NCBI GenBank assembly: GCA_041670165.1
Contig: JBAXZR010000002.1
Coordinates: forward strand, 1 to 64,000
Direction: 5' to 3'
Length of the DNA: 64,000 nucleotides
Source of the DNA: JBAXZR01 sp041670165
Lineage (GTDB): Bacteria; Bacillota; Clostridia; Christensenellales; UBA1242
The translations under genes were made by a program, and so were the position numbers. Of the stretch, positions 34,601 through 43,792 are shown in pieces. The notes under the pieces were generated by a model that was given only the letters and a program-made list of their open reading frames with translations, was not told where the DNA came from and searched no databases. The stretch's first letter is position 1, and each line of letters opens with the position of its first letter.

Positions 34601-37600
34601 TGAATAAAAAATCTAGCTCAATATTTAATTTGAAAACAACTACAGATATGGCTCTTTCAACTGTTTTAGTTTCAGATGGGGTTTCTATTAATGGTTGGCT
34701 ATTAGATATTGAAGGTGGAACAGCAGACAAAATTGATTACACTGAAAAGCATATATTTTACAAAGCTAGCAATTCTAATCAATTGATATTTTCATTTGAA
34801 GATTATATTGGAAATTACATAAGTGTAAAAGTTAAGTACTTATTTTATCCAATGATTTTTAATGAAATAAATAAAACTTATGAGTTTTCAACAAGTGGTG
34901 TTGAAATTTCTTCAATTGAAATTGATAGTGCAGGGCTGGTTGAACAAGGTAAATATGTTATTGAAAGAACATATGAAACCACCGATTCAAGTCAGCTTTC
35001 TCAAGTTGATCTTGAGGCTTATATTATAAGCAAAAAAGATTATCTTAAGAGAATTTTTACTGTTTATATTGATCATAATGATCTTATTACTACTCCAGTT
35101 GCTTTTGAAAGTAGCATTAAACCAATCAAATTAGTTGGTGATTATTGGGAATTAACTGCAACTGATAGCACTTTTGAAAATGGTATTGTTCCTTTCTCTG
35201 ATTTCTTTAGACAAGGAACTAATTATGATCCAATTGTTGTTACAAACAAAAATCCAGTTAATGTTAAAATCCCATATTCAATGTATGGAAAAACAACTAC
35301 TGAAGGTTTTGTTTCAGGAATGTATCATAATTACACTGGAAATCCAGAAATTTCAGAGTATTTACTTGATGTTAAATTGTATAAAATAGTAACAAATGAT
35401 TATGGTATAAAAGTACCAGAAATTATTGAAACAGGTATTTTAACATACAACAAAGTTACAGGTAACTTAGTTGTGAATGTGACAAAAATTGGTAGCACAA
35501 ATTTTATAACTTTTGATGAAGAAACCTATTTTTGGAACATAAACATTCCAATTGGAAATAGCTATATTGGAACATACATGGTTGTTGTTTCAAACTCACT
35601 TGGAGAATCAAGAGTTTCTAACACAAGCTTAGAAGCAGATAATGGATCAACATATTTTGTTTTTGAAATTGTTTCTCCAGAACCAAAAATTTCATTTTCA
35701 ACAATAATTCCTTATCCAAGTGGCGATGAAGTTGGCTCAATAAACTTTTTAAACATTGATAATAAAGTGGTTGGGTACACAAATGGTAAATGTATTGTTG
35801 CTTCATGGACAGATCCAGTTGAAAATTTTATGATTAAAATTGACACCAATAACATAACTTACACAGTTAATGATGGAGAAAGACTTTCAGGATATTTAAC
35901 AACAACGGGAAATACTCACACTTTTACAGCTGTTAAAAGAAATTCAAGTAATCAAGAAATTAATCTTGTTGATAAAGATAAGGTTATTATTTATTTTGGT
36001 GTTGTTGGAAGAACCGAAAATGAGTATGTTTACATAAGAGAATTCCATATTGACACAGTTGCTCCAACAACAAACTTGGAAAACCTTATTGGAGAAGACA
36101 ATCTTATTGAAGCTAGCACTCAAAAAGATAAAGAAGATATTTTAAGAGTTTATGGTGATAGATATAATCGTTCTAATGCTGAAGGTTTATTTAAGTATTA
36201 TTCTTTTGCGATTGATATTGAATCGTCATTTGTTTTTGAAAAAGGTTCTCTTGGAGACACTTCAAGAATTTATTTTAAAGAATTTCAGAACAAATATACT
36301 GATATTCTTCATGAAAAGGCTTTGCCGGGCGACCCTAGCCAAACAAATCAATCAAACAGATTTATGCCGTTAAATTTTAATTACATTCAGTCAACAGCAA
36401 ATCTAAAAACAATGTTTGGAAGTGTTGGTTTAAATGGAACTTATTATGAAATTGTTGAAGCTGATGAAGCAGGAAATTACACAATATATTCAATTTATTT
36501 GTACTCAAGTTTGCTTTCAAACAATTATATAAACTCTTCTTCAATAACAAATTCAACAATAAATGTTTCTGCAGAAAATTCCTCTGATAGAGTTATTAGA
36601 GCAATTGATAATTTGCAATTAATTGAAATTAATATGTGTCAAGATGAGTGGTTTTCTTTTAGCTTGCTTGGAAGAAAATATTACACTTCTCCTTTTATCA
36701 AAGAGTATAGAGCAGGTTCATTTGCTTATATAAATTCAAATAATGAAATGGTTTATCAAACCCTTGCTGAAATTTCTGCTGAGCTTGTGCCAAGCGCAAC
36801 AAATTATTCTTTGATAGTTAGATCAAGACAAATTGATGAAACAAATGTTGTTATTAGTTTGATTGAAGGAACAAGATATTTCTCAACTACAATTCAGGAA
36901 ACCGTTGAAAATAACACAAACAAACTTGTTCTGACTGTTTTAAAAAATGATTTGAATTCTGATCCAAATGGACAACTTGGACTTACAAAAATTAAAATAA
37001 CTGTTAATAATGGAGTTAACTCAATTGTTCAAACAGTAAATTTTACTCTTACTGAAGAATGGAAAATTACAATAAATAATGCTGTACCAAATGTTATGTA
37101 TGCGTTTGAATTGTATGACAATTTCCGTGGATCGACAGTTGTACAAAGCAGTGTAAGACATATTTATGGAAGCGAATCACTTGCAAACCCTCCGTTTGAA
37201 ATGAGTGATGGAAGCAACGATTATCTATATAACGCTGAAACAAAAACAATATTGTCGGCAAAAGCAATAAACTTCTTATTCATTGAAGCCTATCTCAAAG
37301 AAGGAAAAAGAGTAAAAATTAATGAAGATGATGAAGGCTCTCTTGATGCAATTGTTCCTGAAACAGCTGACGCAATAAAAAGAGTTACACTTTTGCCATC
37401 AAATGAAATTAATGGCGCTCTTAAAAAATATTTAATTACAGTTGAATATTATGGTGATCTTGAAGAAACAATTTATACAGTATACATTTTAAATAAGTAT
37501 TCTGAAGTTTATCTCCGTGATGATGCTGGCAATGACAAGTCTGATTTGTTTAGGGGCTCAGTAACAACTGATCCTGTTGTTGTTACATTCATTTCTTCAA

Positions 37601-39372
37601 CTGCTCTCATTACAGGTGCAGCTGCAAATTTGTTTGAAACAAAACTTTTCTACACAATTAATGATGTTACACAGTTGCTTACAAACAGAACTCGTTTTTC
37701 TGAAATTGGAACTTATAGTATAAAATATCAAATTTTGGCTGGAAACAAAGTTCTTTCACAAAAAACTGAAAGTTTCACAATTAGTAAGGAAGGAATTTCT
37801 ACATTTGAAGTTAAGGTTCAAAGAGGTTCTGAATATGAAACTCTTAAATCATGCGGAAATTATGAATATAGAGATCAATGGATTCCTGAATATATTTCTA
37901 ATGCTTCGGTTTACAAAATTTTCTTGAATTCAAATTTGTTTCTTCAATCAACAGTTTTGTATACAAATGCTGAAGGCTCAACAAAAGGTACATATGTAAT
38001 TAAAATTTCAAACAAAGATTCTGCTCAAAAACCAAGTATTTATTTTGAAACAATTATTGCTATTACTCTTATTGAAGAAACTCAAAACATTCTCACTAAC
38101 ACTCAAAATTTAGGTACAACAACATTCTCATATTCAGTAAATGGAGCGGCATCAACTCCTGTAATCACTTCTGATATTGGAAGTTATCGTTTGATTACTT
38201 CTACTGACAGTACTTCAACAGGAATTACGATAACTTGGCCAAAATGGTTTGGAACGGAAAACAACAAGGTTTTGCTTACCTTAAAATTGAATGGTCAAGT
38301 TATATTGATGGACGATAATTCTGGTTCAATTAAAATTTCTACTTCAGGTCAATATGTGTTCTCATTTGTTGATATTGCTGGAAACACTCACTACTTCACA
38401 TATAGACAAGCTGGTACATATGTTGTTTCAAATGAATATACAATCCATTATTTAGCAAGTGTTGTTTTCCTTGTTCGAAAGGAAAGTGCTCTTGAAGGAA
38501 CAACAGGAATACAAAATGCTGTTTATAATGAATCTGTTGCAATTTCAATTCCAAAAGCAACAGTGAGCATTTATTATGATGTTACAGCAAAACCAGTTAT
38601 TCATGTTGAAAGAAATGGTGTTGCTCTTACTGTTGCTCAAGTAAACGATGAATGGTTACTTTCTGAACCGGGACTTTACAAAGTTTGGTTTACTGCAAAA
38701 AAGAATTCTCTTTGGTTGCCAGAAGTTCCTCTTTATTTCACAATTATAAATTCAAATGAATCTCGTTGGGCTTTTGAATTTTTGGAATATGAAAATTATG
38801 TTGTTACAGAACTTACGAAAAATGGAGTTGACATTTTAGGTAATTTCCGTGTCAATCCAAATGATTCTTCAGAAAAAGTGAGAGGCTTTGTTCTTTCCTA
38901 TTTTGACACAGTCAAATCTGGTAAGGGAAGATATACTGTTACAATTCATAACACCTTGGTGACTTCTTTCTCTTTCTCATTGTGGATAAATGATGGTGAA
39001 ATTCCAATTGTCGTCAGTGTTTCGGAAGGCACTTCAACAACAAAAGCTGTGTCAGTTCAATTCAATATGCAAAATATTTATAATAATATTGGTGATTGTT
39101 ATGTCAAAATTTCTAAGCAAAATGCAATTGAAATAAATGCTCAATCTTTGGCAGAAAGCATTTCATTAATTCGTGATATAAGCTTGTCTGATTCAGGTGA
39201 ATATTACATTCAAGTGTTCACTGCTGGTGGAAGTTTAATGTATAGCTATCGCATTGAAATTAGAGAACCACTTAACACAATTTCAATTGTTTTGATTGTT
39301 GTTGGATCTTTAACTCTTGTATCATTGATATTTATCTTTGTTAAACTTAGAAAAAGAATGCAAGTTAAATAG
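31687..39372 (+). CDS. Giant surface protein with Ig-like modules and C-terminal membrane anchor
   Basis: 2561 aa, the longest gene here. A signal peptide (KK, hydrophobic 10-31, likely cut after V-Y-A38) and a C-terminal helix (about 2532-2553) with a KLRKRMQVK tail show an extracellular protein held by one membrane anchor; there is no LPXTG. The body is Ser/Thr/Asn/Tyr-rich beta sequence with recurrent Ig-like strand ends G-x-Y-x-(V/I/F) near residues 345, 497, 778, 1293, 1582, 2007, 2220, 2328 and 2504, several followed by D-x-A-G-N, typical of bacterial Ig-like domains. GTG start with GAGGTG 6 nt before it. Adhesion or surface-layer role is an inference. It is a single gene with its own terminator. 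Confidence 0.8.
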   Translation: MNVKDLIKKIACTVIICCSLFTSAFFSMSILKDTIVYADETISIPQTTTFSLPDDGVSLYVIKISSTENPVIAPRIGTDSDYFPSNYTVTKNGYGAQTDEQKNIFEVNSGDTIFLADNEFLLLAFGRKGLIDDEAKFNSISNVGGACNVTHFVDGNSSFVNARKQSPSVDESNYLYEYGHIFNKDDAGFVEGFHEFVFDYGTISDGGEVVLGNSRTFNFYLFEKDTYNKNNAKNVVLTPNSGFTTESVQSFVSNDSSFYTENLFNYSNKSMDINKINYPKFVFDPTRVQVSIEKTFNKETKNVTIDSSYTNGTVYSHQTPVDSKIVWVSRLVAQNLTQIEFYDIGEYTISYQYIYYNASHIKQVLPNLTLSFLKDKITVFGYQLFYSKDYTGKAELRKIIENEETEAAETESSSYAADVTYAISQKYSDNAVLFKDAIDGFDKSKVVTTNQSPLKYDFAGTLDLTKSHYWKMNQWSDYGNIYNSPTLYSGGNFLSPGKYVVELYYTYAKYKNPATKDYEASTIHRQLFIFEITNAMPVVTVETLKTENGVLLTDINGDYIADEILQDGEYTNQPVRIVYPTVNYFDSSIQIYMNQTQSQLPLLTKVSEEFGPITITSSNSETYEYSDPINIIDGQYLSVSLTVKFGKSYSSSSVKSFTIDKVGISNLKTALINSQRVKEQYLDSENFVLNQSFSLEWDEKLSGSKTWCTYKFIPLSTDSNYLKTSPVLPGTEKVVISNGRYLDYSTTTGSVVILAESPYANTVNSKYSVTANSVLAIEGIYIFRIYDQAGNECYYYKFLDKSCPVFLQKDENGIYSEPKELNIVSNTTTVEWGTHKGIAFGLFNSESWTTYNNLSSNDIDPWVLMFQKSIYESGYISTTSLNNSEDVSVLVDFLSLPITGVRVFKKNFEGTIELGTYNQSNMQSGYTANALDENGDENEAYYSFFVIDQSNISANLTGVSTSVFFETSLNDLNKKSSSIFNLKTTTDMALSTVLVSDGVSINGWLLDIEGGTADKIDYTEKHIFYKASNSNQLIFSFEDYIGNYISVKVKYLFYPMIFNEINKTYEFSTSGVEISSIEIDSAGLVEQGKYVIERTYETTDSSQLSQVDLEAYIISKKDYLKRIFTVYIDHNDLITTPVAFESSIKPIKLVGDYWELTATDSTFENGIVPFSDFFRQGTNYDPIVVTNKNPVNVKIPYSMYGKTTTEGFVSGMYHNYTGNPEISEYLLDVKLYKIVTNDYGIKVPEIIETGILTYNKVTGNLVVNVTKIGSTNFITFDEETYFWNINIPIGNSYIGTYMVVVSNSLGESRVSNTSLEADNGSTYFVFEIVSPEPKISFSTIIPYPSGDEVGSINFLNIDNKVVGYTNGKCIVASWTDPVENFMIKIDTNNITYTVNDGERLSGYLTTTGNTHTFTAVKRNSSNQEINLVDKDKVIIYFGVVGRTENEYVYIREFHIDTVAPTTNLENLIGEDNLIEASTQKDKEDILRVYGDRYNRSNAEGLFKYYSFAIDIESSFVFEKGSLGDTSRIYFKEFQNKYTDILHEKALPGDPSQTNQSNRFMPLNFNYIQSTANLKTMFGSVGLNGTYYEIVEADEAGNYTIYSIYLYSSLLSNNYINSSSITNSTINVSAENSSDRVIRAIDNLQLIEINMCQDEWFSFSLLGRKYYTSPFIKEYRAGSFAYINSNNEMVYQTLAEISAELVPSATNYSLIVRSRQIDETNVVISLIEGTRYFSTTIQETVENNTNKLVLTVLKNDLNSDPNGQLGLTKIKITVNNGVNSIVQTVNFTLTEEWKITINNAVPNVMYAFELYDNFRGSTVVQSSVRHIYGSESLANPPFEMSDGSNDYLYNAETKTILSAKAINFLFIEAYLKEGKRVKINEDDEGSLDAIVPETADAIKRVTLLPSNEINGALKKYLITVEYYGDLEETIYTVYILNKYSEVYLRDDAGNDKSDLFRGSVTTDPVVVTFISSTALITGAAANLFETKLFYTINDVTQLLTNRTRFSEIGTYSIKYQILAGNKVLSQKTESFTISKEGISTFEVKVQRGSEYETLKSCGNYEYRDQWIPEYISNASVYKIFLNSNLFLQSTVLYTNAEGSTKGTYVIKISNKDSAQKPSIYFETIIAITLIEETQNILTNTQNLGTTTFSYSVNGAASTPVITSDIGSYRLITSTDSTSTGITITWPKWFGTENNKVLLTLKLNGQVILMDDNSGSIKISTSGQYVFSFVDIAGNTHYFTYRQAGTYVVSNEYTIHYLASVVFLVRKESALEGTTGIQNAVYNESVAISIPKATVSIYYDVTAKPVIHVERNGVALTVAQVNDEWLLSEPGLYKVWFTAKKNSLWLPEVPLYFTIINSNESRWAFEFLEYENYVVTELTKNGVDILGNFRVNPNDSSEKVRGFVLSYFDTVKSGKGRYTVTIHNTLVTSFSFSLWINDGEIPIVVSVSEGTSTTKAVSVQFNMQNIYNNIGDCYVKISKQNAIEINAQSLAESISLIRDISLSDSGEYYIQVFTAGGSLMYSYRIEIREPLNTISIVLIVVGSLTLVSLIFIFVKLRKRMQVK

Positions 39373-39376
39373 TTTC

Positions 39377-39411
39377 AAAACGCACAAATTAAACAAATTT
39401 GTGCGTTTTTT
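39377..39411 (+). terminator. Terminator of the giant surface gene
   Basis: A 14-bp stem AAAACGCACAAATT / AATTTGTGCGTTTT with a 5-nt loop, ending in T6. Confidence 0.92.
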
Positions 39412-39531
39412 ATGCAATAAACTTTGGGGCATAAACAATTAATAGGTAAGTAAATTTGTCTGAGAATTGGAAAAATTGAATATTATGAAAAGATTATTAT
39501 GCTAAAAACAATCGATATAACTAATAATAAA

Positions 39532-39560
39532 TTGCATAAAACTAATGAATATGATATATT
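39532..39560 (+). promoter_or_regulatory. Promoter of rsmD (leaderless)
   Basis: TTGCAT (39532-39537), exactly 17 bp, TATATT (39555-39560) with TGA in front (extended -10). The rsmD ATG begins 8 nt after the -10, at the expected transcription start. Confidence 0.7.
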
Positions 39561-39567
39561 CATTCTC

Positions 39568-40110
39568 ATGAGAATTATTGCAGGGAAATATAAAGGAAAA
39601 ACAATTGATGCTCCAAAAGGAGATCATGCAAGACCAACAGCTGACATGGTAAGGCAAGCTCTTTTTACAAAACTTCAATTTTTTATTGGTGGAAAAAGTG
39701 TTTTGGATCTTTTTGCTGGAAGTGGAGCAATTGGAATTGAAGCAATAAGTAGAGGAGCAACTGAAGTTGTTTTTGTTGATGAAAACCCATTAAGCATAAG
39801 TTGTATAAAAAAAAATCTTGAAAAGATAACAGAAAAAGGTTTGGTTTTAGAAACAAATTATGCAATGGCAATAAAAAAACTTGCGGGTAAAAAATTTGAT
39901 TTGATTTATATTGATCCACCTTATGCTTCAAATTTATATCTTCCAGCACTAAGGCTGATTTTTGAAAGAGAACTTTTAGCACCAAATGGAATTGTTGTTT
40001 GTGAACATTTAGCTAGCGAAGAAATTTTGCCTGCAAAATTTTTTATGTTTGATCAAAAAAAATATGGAATAAAAAAACTTTCTTATTTTTCTTTAGAAAA
40101 GAAAGAATAA
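39568..40110 (+). CDS. rsmD: 16S rRNA (guanine-966-N2)-methyltransferase RsmD
   Basis: 180 aa from ATG 39568; the frame opens at 39499, but family members begin MRIIAGKYKGK, which is exactly here. Motifs: RPTADMVRQALF, VLDLFAGSGAIGIEAISRGA (SAM binding) and IYIDPPY (catalytic D-P-P-Y). It methylates G966 of 16S rRNA during 30S assembly. No Shine-Dalgarno precedes the ATG; instead an extended -10 ends 7 nt before it. The usual neighbour coaD is missing. Confidence 0.92.
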   Translation: MRIIAGKYKGKTIDAPKGDHARPTADMVRQALFTKLQFFIGGKSVLDLFAGSGAIGIEAISRGATEVVFVDENPLSISCIKKNLEKITEKGLVLETNYAMAIKKLAGKKFDLIYIDPPYASNLYLPALRLIFERELLAPNGIVVCEHLASEEILPAKFFMFDQKKYGIKKLSYFSLEKKE

Positions 40111-40179
40111 CGGTTCTGACACACTTACTTCAAAAATTTAAGTTAAAAAAATATTTACTATTAATGGATAATAATTTTC

Positions 40180-41316
40180 TTAAAATCCATTAATAATGTT
40201 TTTTAATGATTTAATAAAATAATTGATTTCACTATGGGTGTTTGCATATGAGAAAGAAATTCTTACAAGCCCGTCTTTTTCTGAACCAAGAGCCTTATGT
40301 TTTAATGGGGCACAGTGATATCCTGGTCGGACGCATATTTTATAATTATCACTTAACATTTGAGCAATATATACTGAATCCATGCCTTTAACTTCAAAAC
40401 TTATTACTCCATTAACAGACAACATGTTTGTTTTTATTGTTACTTCTGGCAAAGTTGAAAGTTGAATAAGAGCATGTTCCGTTAAGCTTTCTAGTATGTT
40501 TTTAATTTCTTTAAAATTGTTTTTTACAAGTTCAATTCCTGCTCCAAAGCCTAATATGTTTGGAAGAGCAATTGTGCCACTTTCTAGTGAGTCAGGAATT
40601 TCATTTGGTTGACGAAGGTTTAAAGAAGATGTTCCTGTTCCACCAAAAACTATTGCATTTGGTTTGCAACTTTTATTAAAAATTAGTGAGCCAATTCCTT
40701 GAGGACCAAGCAAGCCTTTGTGTCCTGCAAGAGCTAGCATAGAAATGTTGTTGTTAATCATTTCAAGAGCTTTATGGCCTGCACTTTGAGCAGCATCAAC
40801 AACAAAAATAATATTTCTGTTTTTACATAATTCACCAACGCTTTTTATGTCGCACTCATCGCCATTTACATTTGAAATGTGATTTGCTATTACTGCCTTT
40901 GTGTTTTCTTTTATTAAAGGTTCAATTTCTTTGTCTGTGATGAAGCCATTATTGTTGCAACTTGCAACAGAAACTGTAATTATGCCTCTTGCTTCAAGTT
41001 CAAAGAGCGGTCTTAGCACTGAATTATGATCATTTTCTGTGCAAATGAAATGATCTCCTTGTTTAGCTATTCCCAAAATTGCAAGATTGAGAGCTTGAGT
41101 GCAATTGTGAGTAAAAACGCATGCAAAGTTTTCATCTGCTCCAACAAAATCAAGTGTTGCTAGCCTAATTTCTTCCACTTTTTTGCTGGCATTCATAGCC
41201 AAAAAATGTCCACTTCTACCTGGGTTTGTGCAATATGTTGTTAATCCTAAAACAACAGCATTGACAACTTCATTGGGTTTTGGTCTTGAAGTAGCACTAT
41301 TATCAAAATATATCAT
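40180..41316 (-). CDS. Cysteine desulfurase family protein (class V aminotransferase)
   Basis: 378 aa from ATG 41316 (AGAGGTG upstream; a GTG 6 nt earlier is part of the RBS). It starts IYFDNSATSRPKP; the PLP lysine is in ALAGHKGLLGPQG (about 199) and the sulfur-carrying Cys in VRPGYHCAP (about 334), the R-x-G-x-H-C-A pattern of SufS/CsdA-type enzymes. It would move sulfur (or selenium) from cysteine to an acceptor. The DUF3343 gene directly upstream (8 nt) is the likely acceptor. No SufU, IscU or Suf genes are in the window. Confidence 0.88.
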   Translation of the reverse strand: MIYFDNSATSRPKPNEVVNAVVLGLTTYCTNPGRSGHFLAMNASKKVEEIRLATLDFVGADENFACVFTHNCTQALNLAILGIAKQGDHFICTENDHNSVLRPLFELEARGIITVSVASCNNNGFITDKEIEPLIKENTKAVIANHISNVNGDECDIKSVGELCKNRNIIFVVDAAQSAGHKALEMINNNISMLALAGHKGLLGPQGIGSLIFNKSCKPNAIVFGGTGTSSLNLRQPNEIPDSLESGTIALPNILGFGAGIELVKNNFKEIKNILESLTEHALIQLSTLPEVTIKTNMLSVNGVISFEVKGMDSVYIAQMLSDNYKICVRPGYHCAPLKHKALGSEKDGLVRISFSYANTHSEINYFIKSLKNIINGF

Positions 41317-41324
41317 AAGCACCT

Positions 41325-41597
41325 CTAGCTAATGTTTATTGGAAAAACCGAAATCATTGGTCCGTTTTGAATGATTTTAAATGCACCATTGAAAGATTCA
41401 AACTTTCTTCTTCTTAATATCGATTGAGCAAAATTTAAACCTTCTTTATTTGTTTTAACAGAAACACCACAACTCGACATAATTTGTCTTGGTGTGTTGA
41501 TAATCACTGCAAATGCTCCATAGGAATGCATAAGACTAGCAAATTCAAAGTTTTGCGATCGAGAGCTAAAGGATATTAAAAAATATTCAAACCCCAT
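41325..41597 (-). CDS. DUF3343 putative sulfur/selenium carrier
   Basis: 90 aa. The pattern EYFLISFSSRSQNFEFASLMHSYG and then NTPRQIMSSCGVSVKTN fits DUF3343, in which the P-R-x-x-x-x-x-C-G motif holds the conserved Cys expected to carry sulfur. Members often neighbour a cysteine desulfurase, as here. RBS AGGAAAAT is just before ATG. Cysteine trafficking is family knowledge by context, not shown biochemically in this sequence. Confidence 0.75.
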   Translation of the reverse strand: MGFEYFLISFSSRSQNFEFASLMHSYGAFAVIINTPRQIMSSCGVSVKTNKEGLNFAQSILRRRKFESFNGAFKIIQNGPMISVFPINIS

Positions 41598-41822
41598 TTT
41601 ATTTTCCTATAAATCATGATATAGAAAATTGTAAATAATTGTGCTTATTTGAGGTCAACGATGCAAAATTACATTTTTTATTTTAATATGCAAAATGAGT
41701 TTATTGGCACGAAAATTGTTGAAAAACAATTATATATAGTAGTAGGAACAATTTGAACTTAATATTTATATGATTCTTTTTCTCTACTCGCTAATAATTT
41801 TTATGTATAAACTTCTTTTTAA

Positions 41823-41850
41823 TTGCTTTTTTTAATAAGTGTGATATCAT
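41823..41850 (+). promoter_or_regulatory. Promoter of nth (near-leaderless)
   Basis: TTGCTT (41823-41828), 16 bp, TATCAT (41845-41850) with TGA before it. ATG begins 10 nt after the -10, leaving a leader of only 2-3 nt. Confidence 0.6.
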
Positions 41851-41859
41851 CTATTAGTT

Positions 41860-42510
41860 ATGAATAACGATATTAAAAACGCCATGGTTATTAAAGAATT
41901 AGAAAAACTTTTTCCTGAGCCAAAGTGTGAGCTTGATTTTTCTAATGCTTTTGAACTTTTGATTGCAGTTATTCTTTCAGCTCAATGCACAGATAAGCGT
42001 GTTAATATGGTTACTCCAGTGCTTTTTGAAAAGTTTGGAAATCCCAAACTTATGTCAGATGCATCTCAAAAAGAGCTTGAACAAATTATTCATTCTTGTG
42101 GTTTTTATGTTAATAAAGCAAAGAATATTATTGCTTGTAGCAAAAAAATTTGTGAAGATTTTGGTGGAGAAGTTCCTAATACTTTGGAAGACTTATGTTC
42201 TCTTGATGGAGTTGGTAGAAAAACTGCAAATGTTGTGCTGTCTATCGCGTTTAACATTCCTGCCATTGCTGTTGACACACATGTTTTCAGAGTTACGGCA
42301 AGGCTTGGCATTGCTAAAGGAAAAGATGCTTTTGAAACAGAGCAAATTTTAAGAAATGAATTTAAAAAAGAAGATTGGGTAAAATTACATTTTAGTTTGG
42401 TGCTTTTTGGAAGAAGAATATGTGATGCTAAAAAACCAAAATGTAATATTTGTCCTCTATATGATATATGCGAATATGTGAATAAGGGAGAAAAAAATGT
42501 TTGTAGATAA
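41860..42510 (+). CDS. nth: Endonuclease III
   Basis: 216 aa, base-excision repair glycosylase/AP lyase for oxidised pyrimidines. The helix-hairpin-helix LDGVGRKTANVVL holds the catalytic Lys, VDTHVFRV the catalytic Asp, and the C-terminal C-x6-C-x2-C-x5-C (CDAKKPKCNICPLYDIC) binds the 4Fe-4S cluster, all intact. It has no RBS. It overlaps obgE by 14 nt, so obgE is read from the same message. Confidence 0.95.
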   Translation: MNNDIKNAMVIKELEKLFPEPKCELDFSNAFELLIAVILSAQCTDKRVNMVTPVLFEKFGNPKLMSDASQKELEQIIHSCGFYVNKAKNIIACSKKICEDFGGEVPNTLEDLCSLDGVGRKTANVVLSIAFNIPAIAVDTHVFRVTARLGIAKGKDAFETEQILRNEFKKEDWVKLHFSLVLFGRRICDAKKPKCNICPLYDICEYVNKGEKNVCR

Positions 42511-43792
42511 TGTAAAAATTAAGGCAAAGGCAGGAAATGGTGGAAGTGGTGCTATTTCTTTCCATAGAGAAAAATTTGTTCAAAGAGGCGGTCCTGATGG
42601 TGGCGATGGTGGAAAAGGCGGAAATGTTGTTTTTGTTGCAAAAAGCGGTTTAAACACTCTTTTTGGTTTTCGATTCAATGCCAAATTCTATGCTGAAGAT
42701 GGTAAGAAAGGTGATAAAAAAAATCAAGACGGCAAAGATGGAAAAGATATTGTTGTTGAAGTTCCACAAGGAACTCTTATAAAAGATGAAGCAACTGGAA
42801 AAATTGTTGCAGACATGTTTGAAAATGACAAAGAGGTTGTTATTCTGAGAGGTGGAAGAGGCGGTAGAGGTAACAGCAAATTTGCTTCAGCTAGAAGACA
42901 AAGCCCACATTTTTCTCAAACTGGTGAAATTTCACAAGAATTTAATTTCATTTTGGAACTAAAAACAATTGCTGATGTTGGTCTTGTTGGCTATCCTAGT
43001 GTTGGTAAAAGCACTCTTTTAAAAGCTTTGACAAATGCTAATCCCAAAATTGCTGCGTACCATTTCACAACTTTATCTCCAAATCTTGGTGTTGCTTCAT
43101 ATTTTGAAAACAATTTTGTGATTGCTGATATTCCCGGATTGATTGAAGGAGCAAGTGAAGGTGCAGGTTTAGGACATGAATTTTTAAAACATATTGAAAG
43201 AGTTAGATTAATTGTTCACATGGTTGATATTTCTGGTAGTGAAGAAAGAGATCCATTTGAAGATTACAAAAAAATCAATGAAGAGCTTAGGAAATTTAGT
43301 GATAAACTAAACTTGTTACCTCAAATTGTTGTGCTTTCGAAAATTGATTTGTTAACTGAAGAAAAAACAATTGCAGAATTTAAGAAAAAACTGCCTAAAA
43401 ATGCCGTGGTTGTGCCAATTTCAGCAATTACAAACACAGGTCTTGATGAACTTAAAAAGGCTATCTATGAAAACCTAAAAGTTTTGCCACCTATTGAACC
43501 TATGATAAAAGAGCAAGTTATCATTGACGCAAAAGACATACATTCCTTTGAAGTGAAAAAACTTGAAAATGGAACATTTGAAGTTGTTGGGGGTTATGTT
43601 GATAATCTCATTAGAGGAGTTGTGCTTTCTGATCCACATTCCTTTGCTTACTTCCAAAAGAAAATTAAAGAAAGTGGAATTCAAGACAAATTAAGAGAAT
43701 GCGGTGCAAGGAATGGCGACACAATTAAAATTGGTTGCATAGAATTTGAAATGAATGATAGTTTACAAGGAGAATATAATGATTACGACTAA
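42497..43792 (+). CDS. obgE: Obg GTPase
   Basis: 431 aa. Glycine-rich Obg fold (1-158), G domain with G1 GYPSVGKST (about 165-173), G3 DIPGLIEGA and G4 SKID, and the C-terminal OCT domain (about 360-431, VDNLIRGVVLSDPHSFAYFQKKIKESG) as in Gram-positive Obg. It takes part in 50S assembly and stress signalling. RBS AAGGGAG. It is coupled to nth upstream and yhbY downstream. Confidence 0.96.
   Translation: MFVDNVKIKAKAGNGGSGAISFHREKFVQRGGPDGGDGGKGGNVVFVAKSGLNTLFGFRFNAKFYAEDGKKGDKKNQDGKDGKDIVVEVPQGTLIKDEATGKIVADMFENDKEVVILRGGRGGRGNSKFASARRQSPHFSQTGEISQEFNFILELKTIADVGLVGYPSVGKSTLLKALTNANPKIAAYHFTTLSPNLGVASYFENNFVIADIPGLIEGASEGAGLGHEFLKHIERVRLIVHMVDISGSEERDPFEDYKKINEELRKFSDKLNLLPQIVVLSKIDLLTEEKTIAEFKKKLPKNAVVVPISAITNTGLDELKKAIYENLKVLPPIEPMIKEQVIIDAKDIHSFEVKKLENGTFEVVGGYVDNLIRGVVLSDPHSFAYFQKKIKESGIQDKLRECGARNGDTIKIGCIEFEMNDSLQGEYNDYD

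Noticed and set aside
39200..39372. LPXTG sorting signal in the giant protein
   Set aside because: The C-terminus has a hydrophobic helix and basic tail, but no LPxTG-like motif before it.
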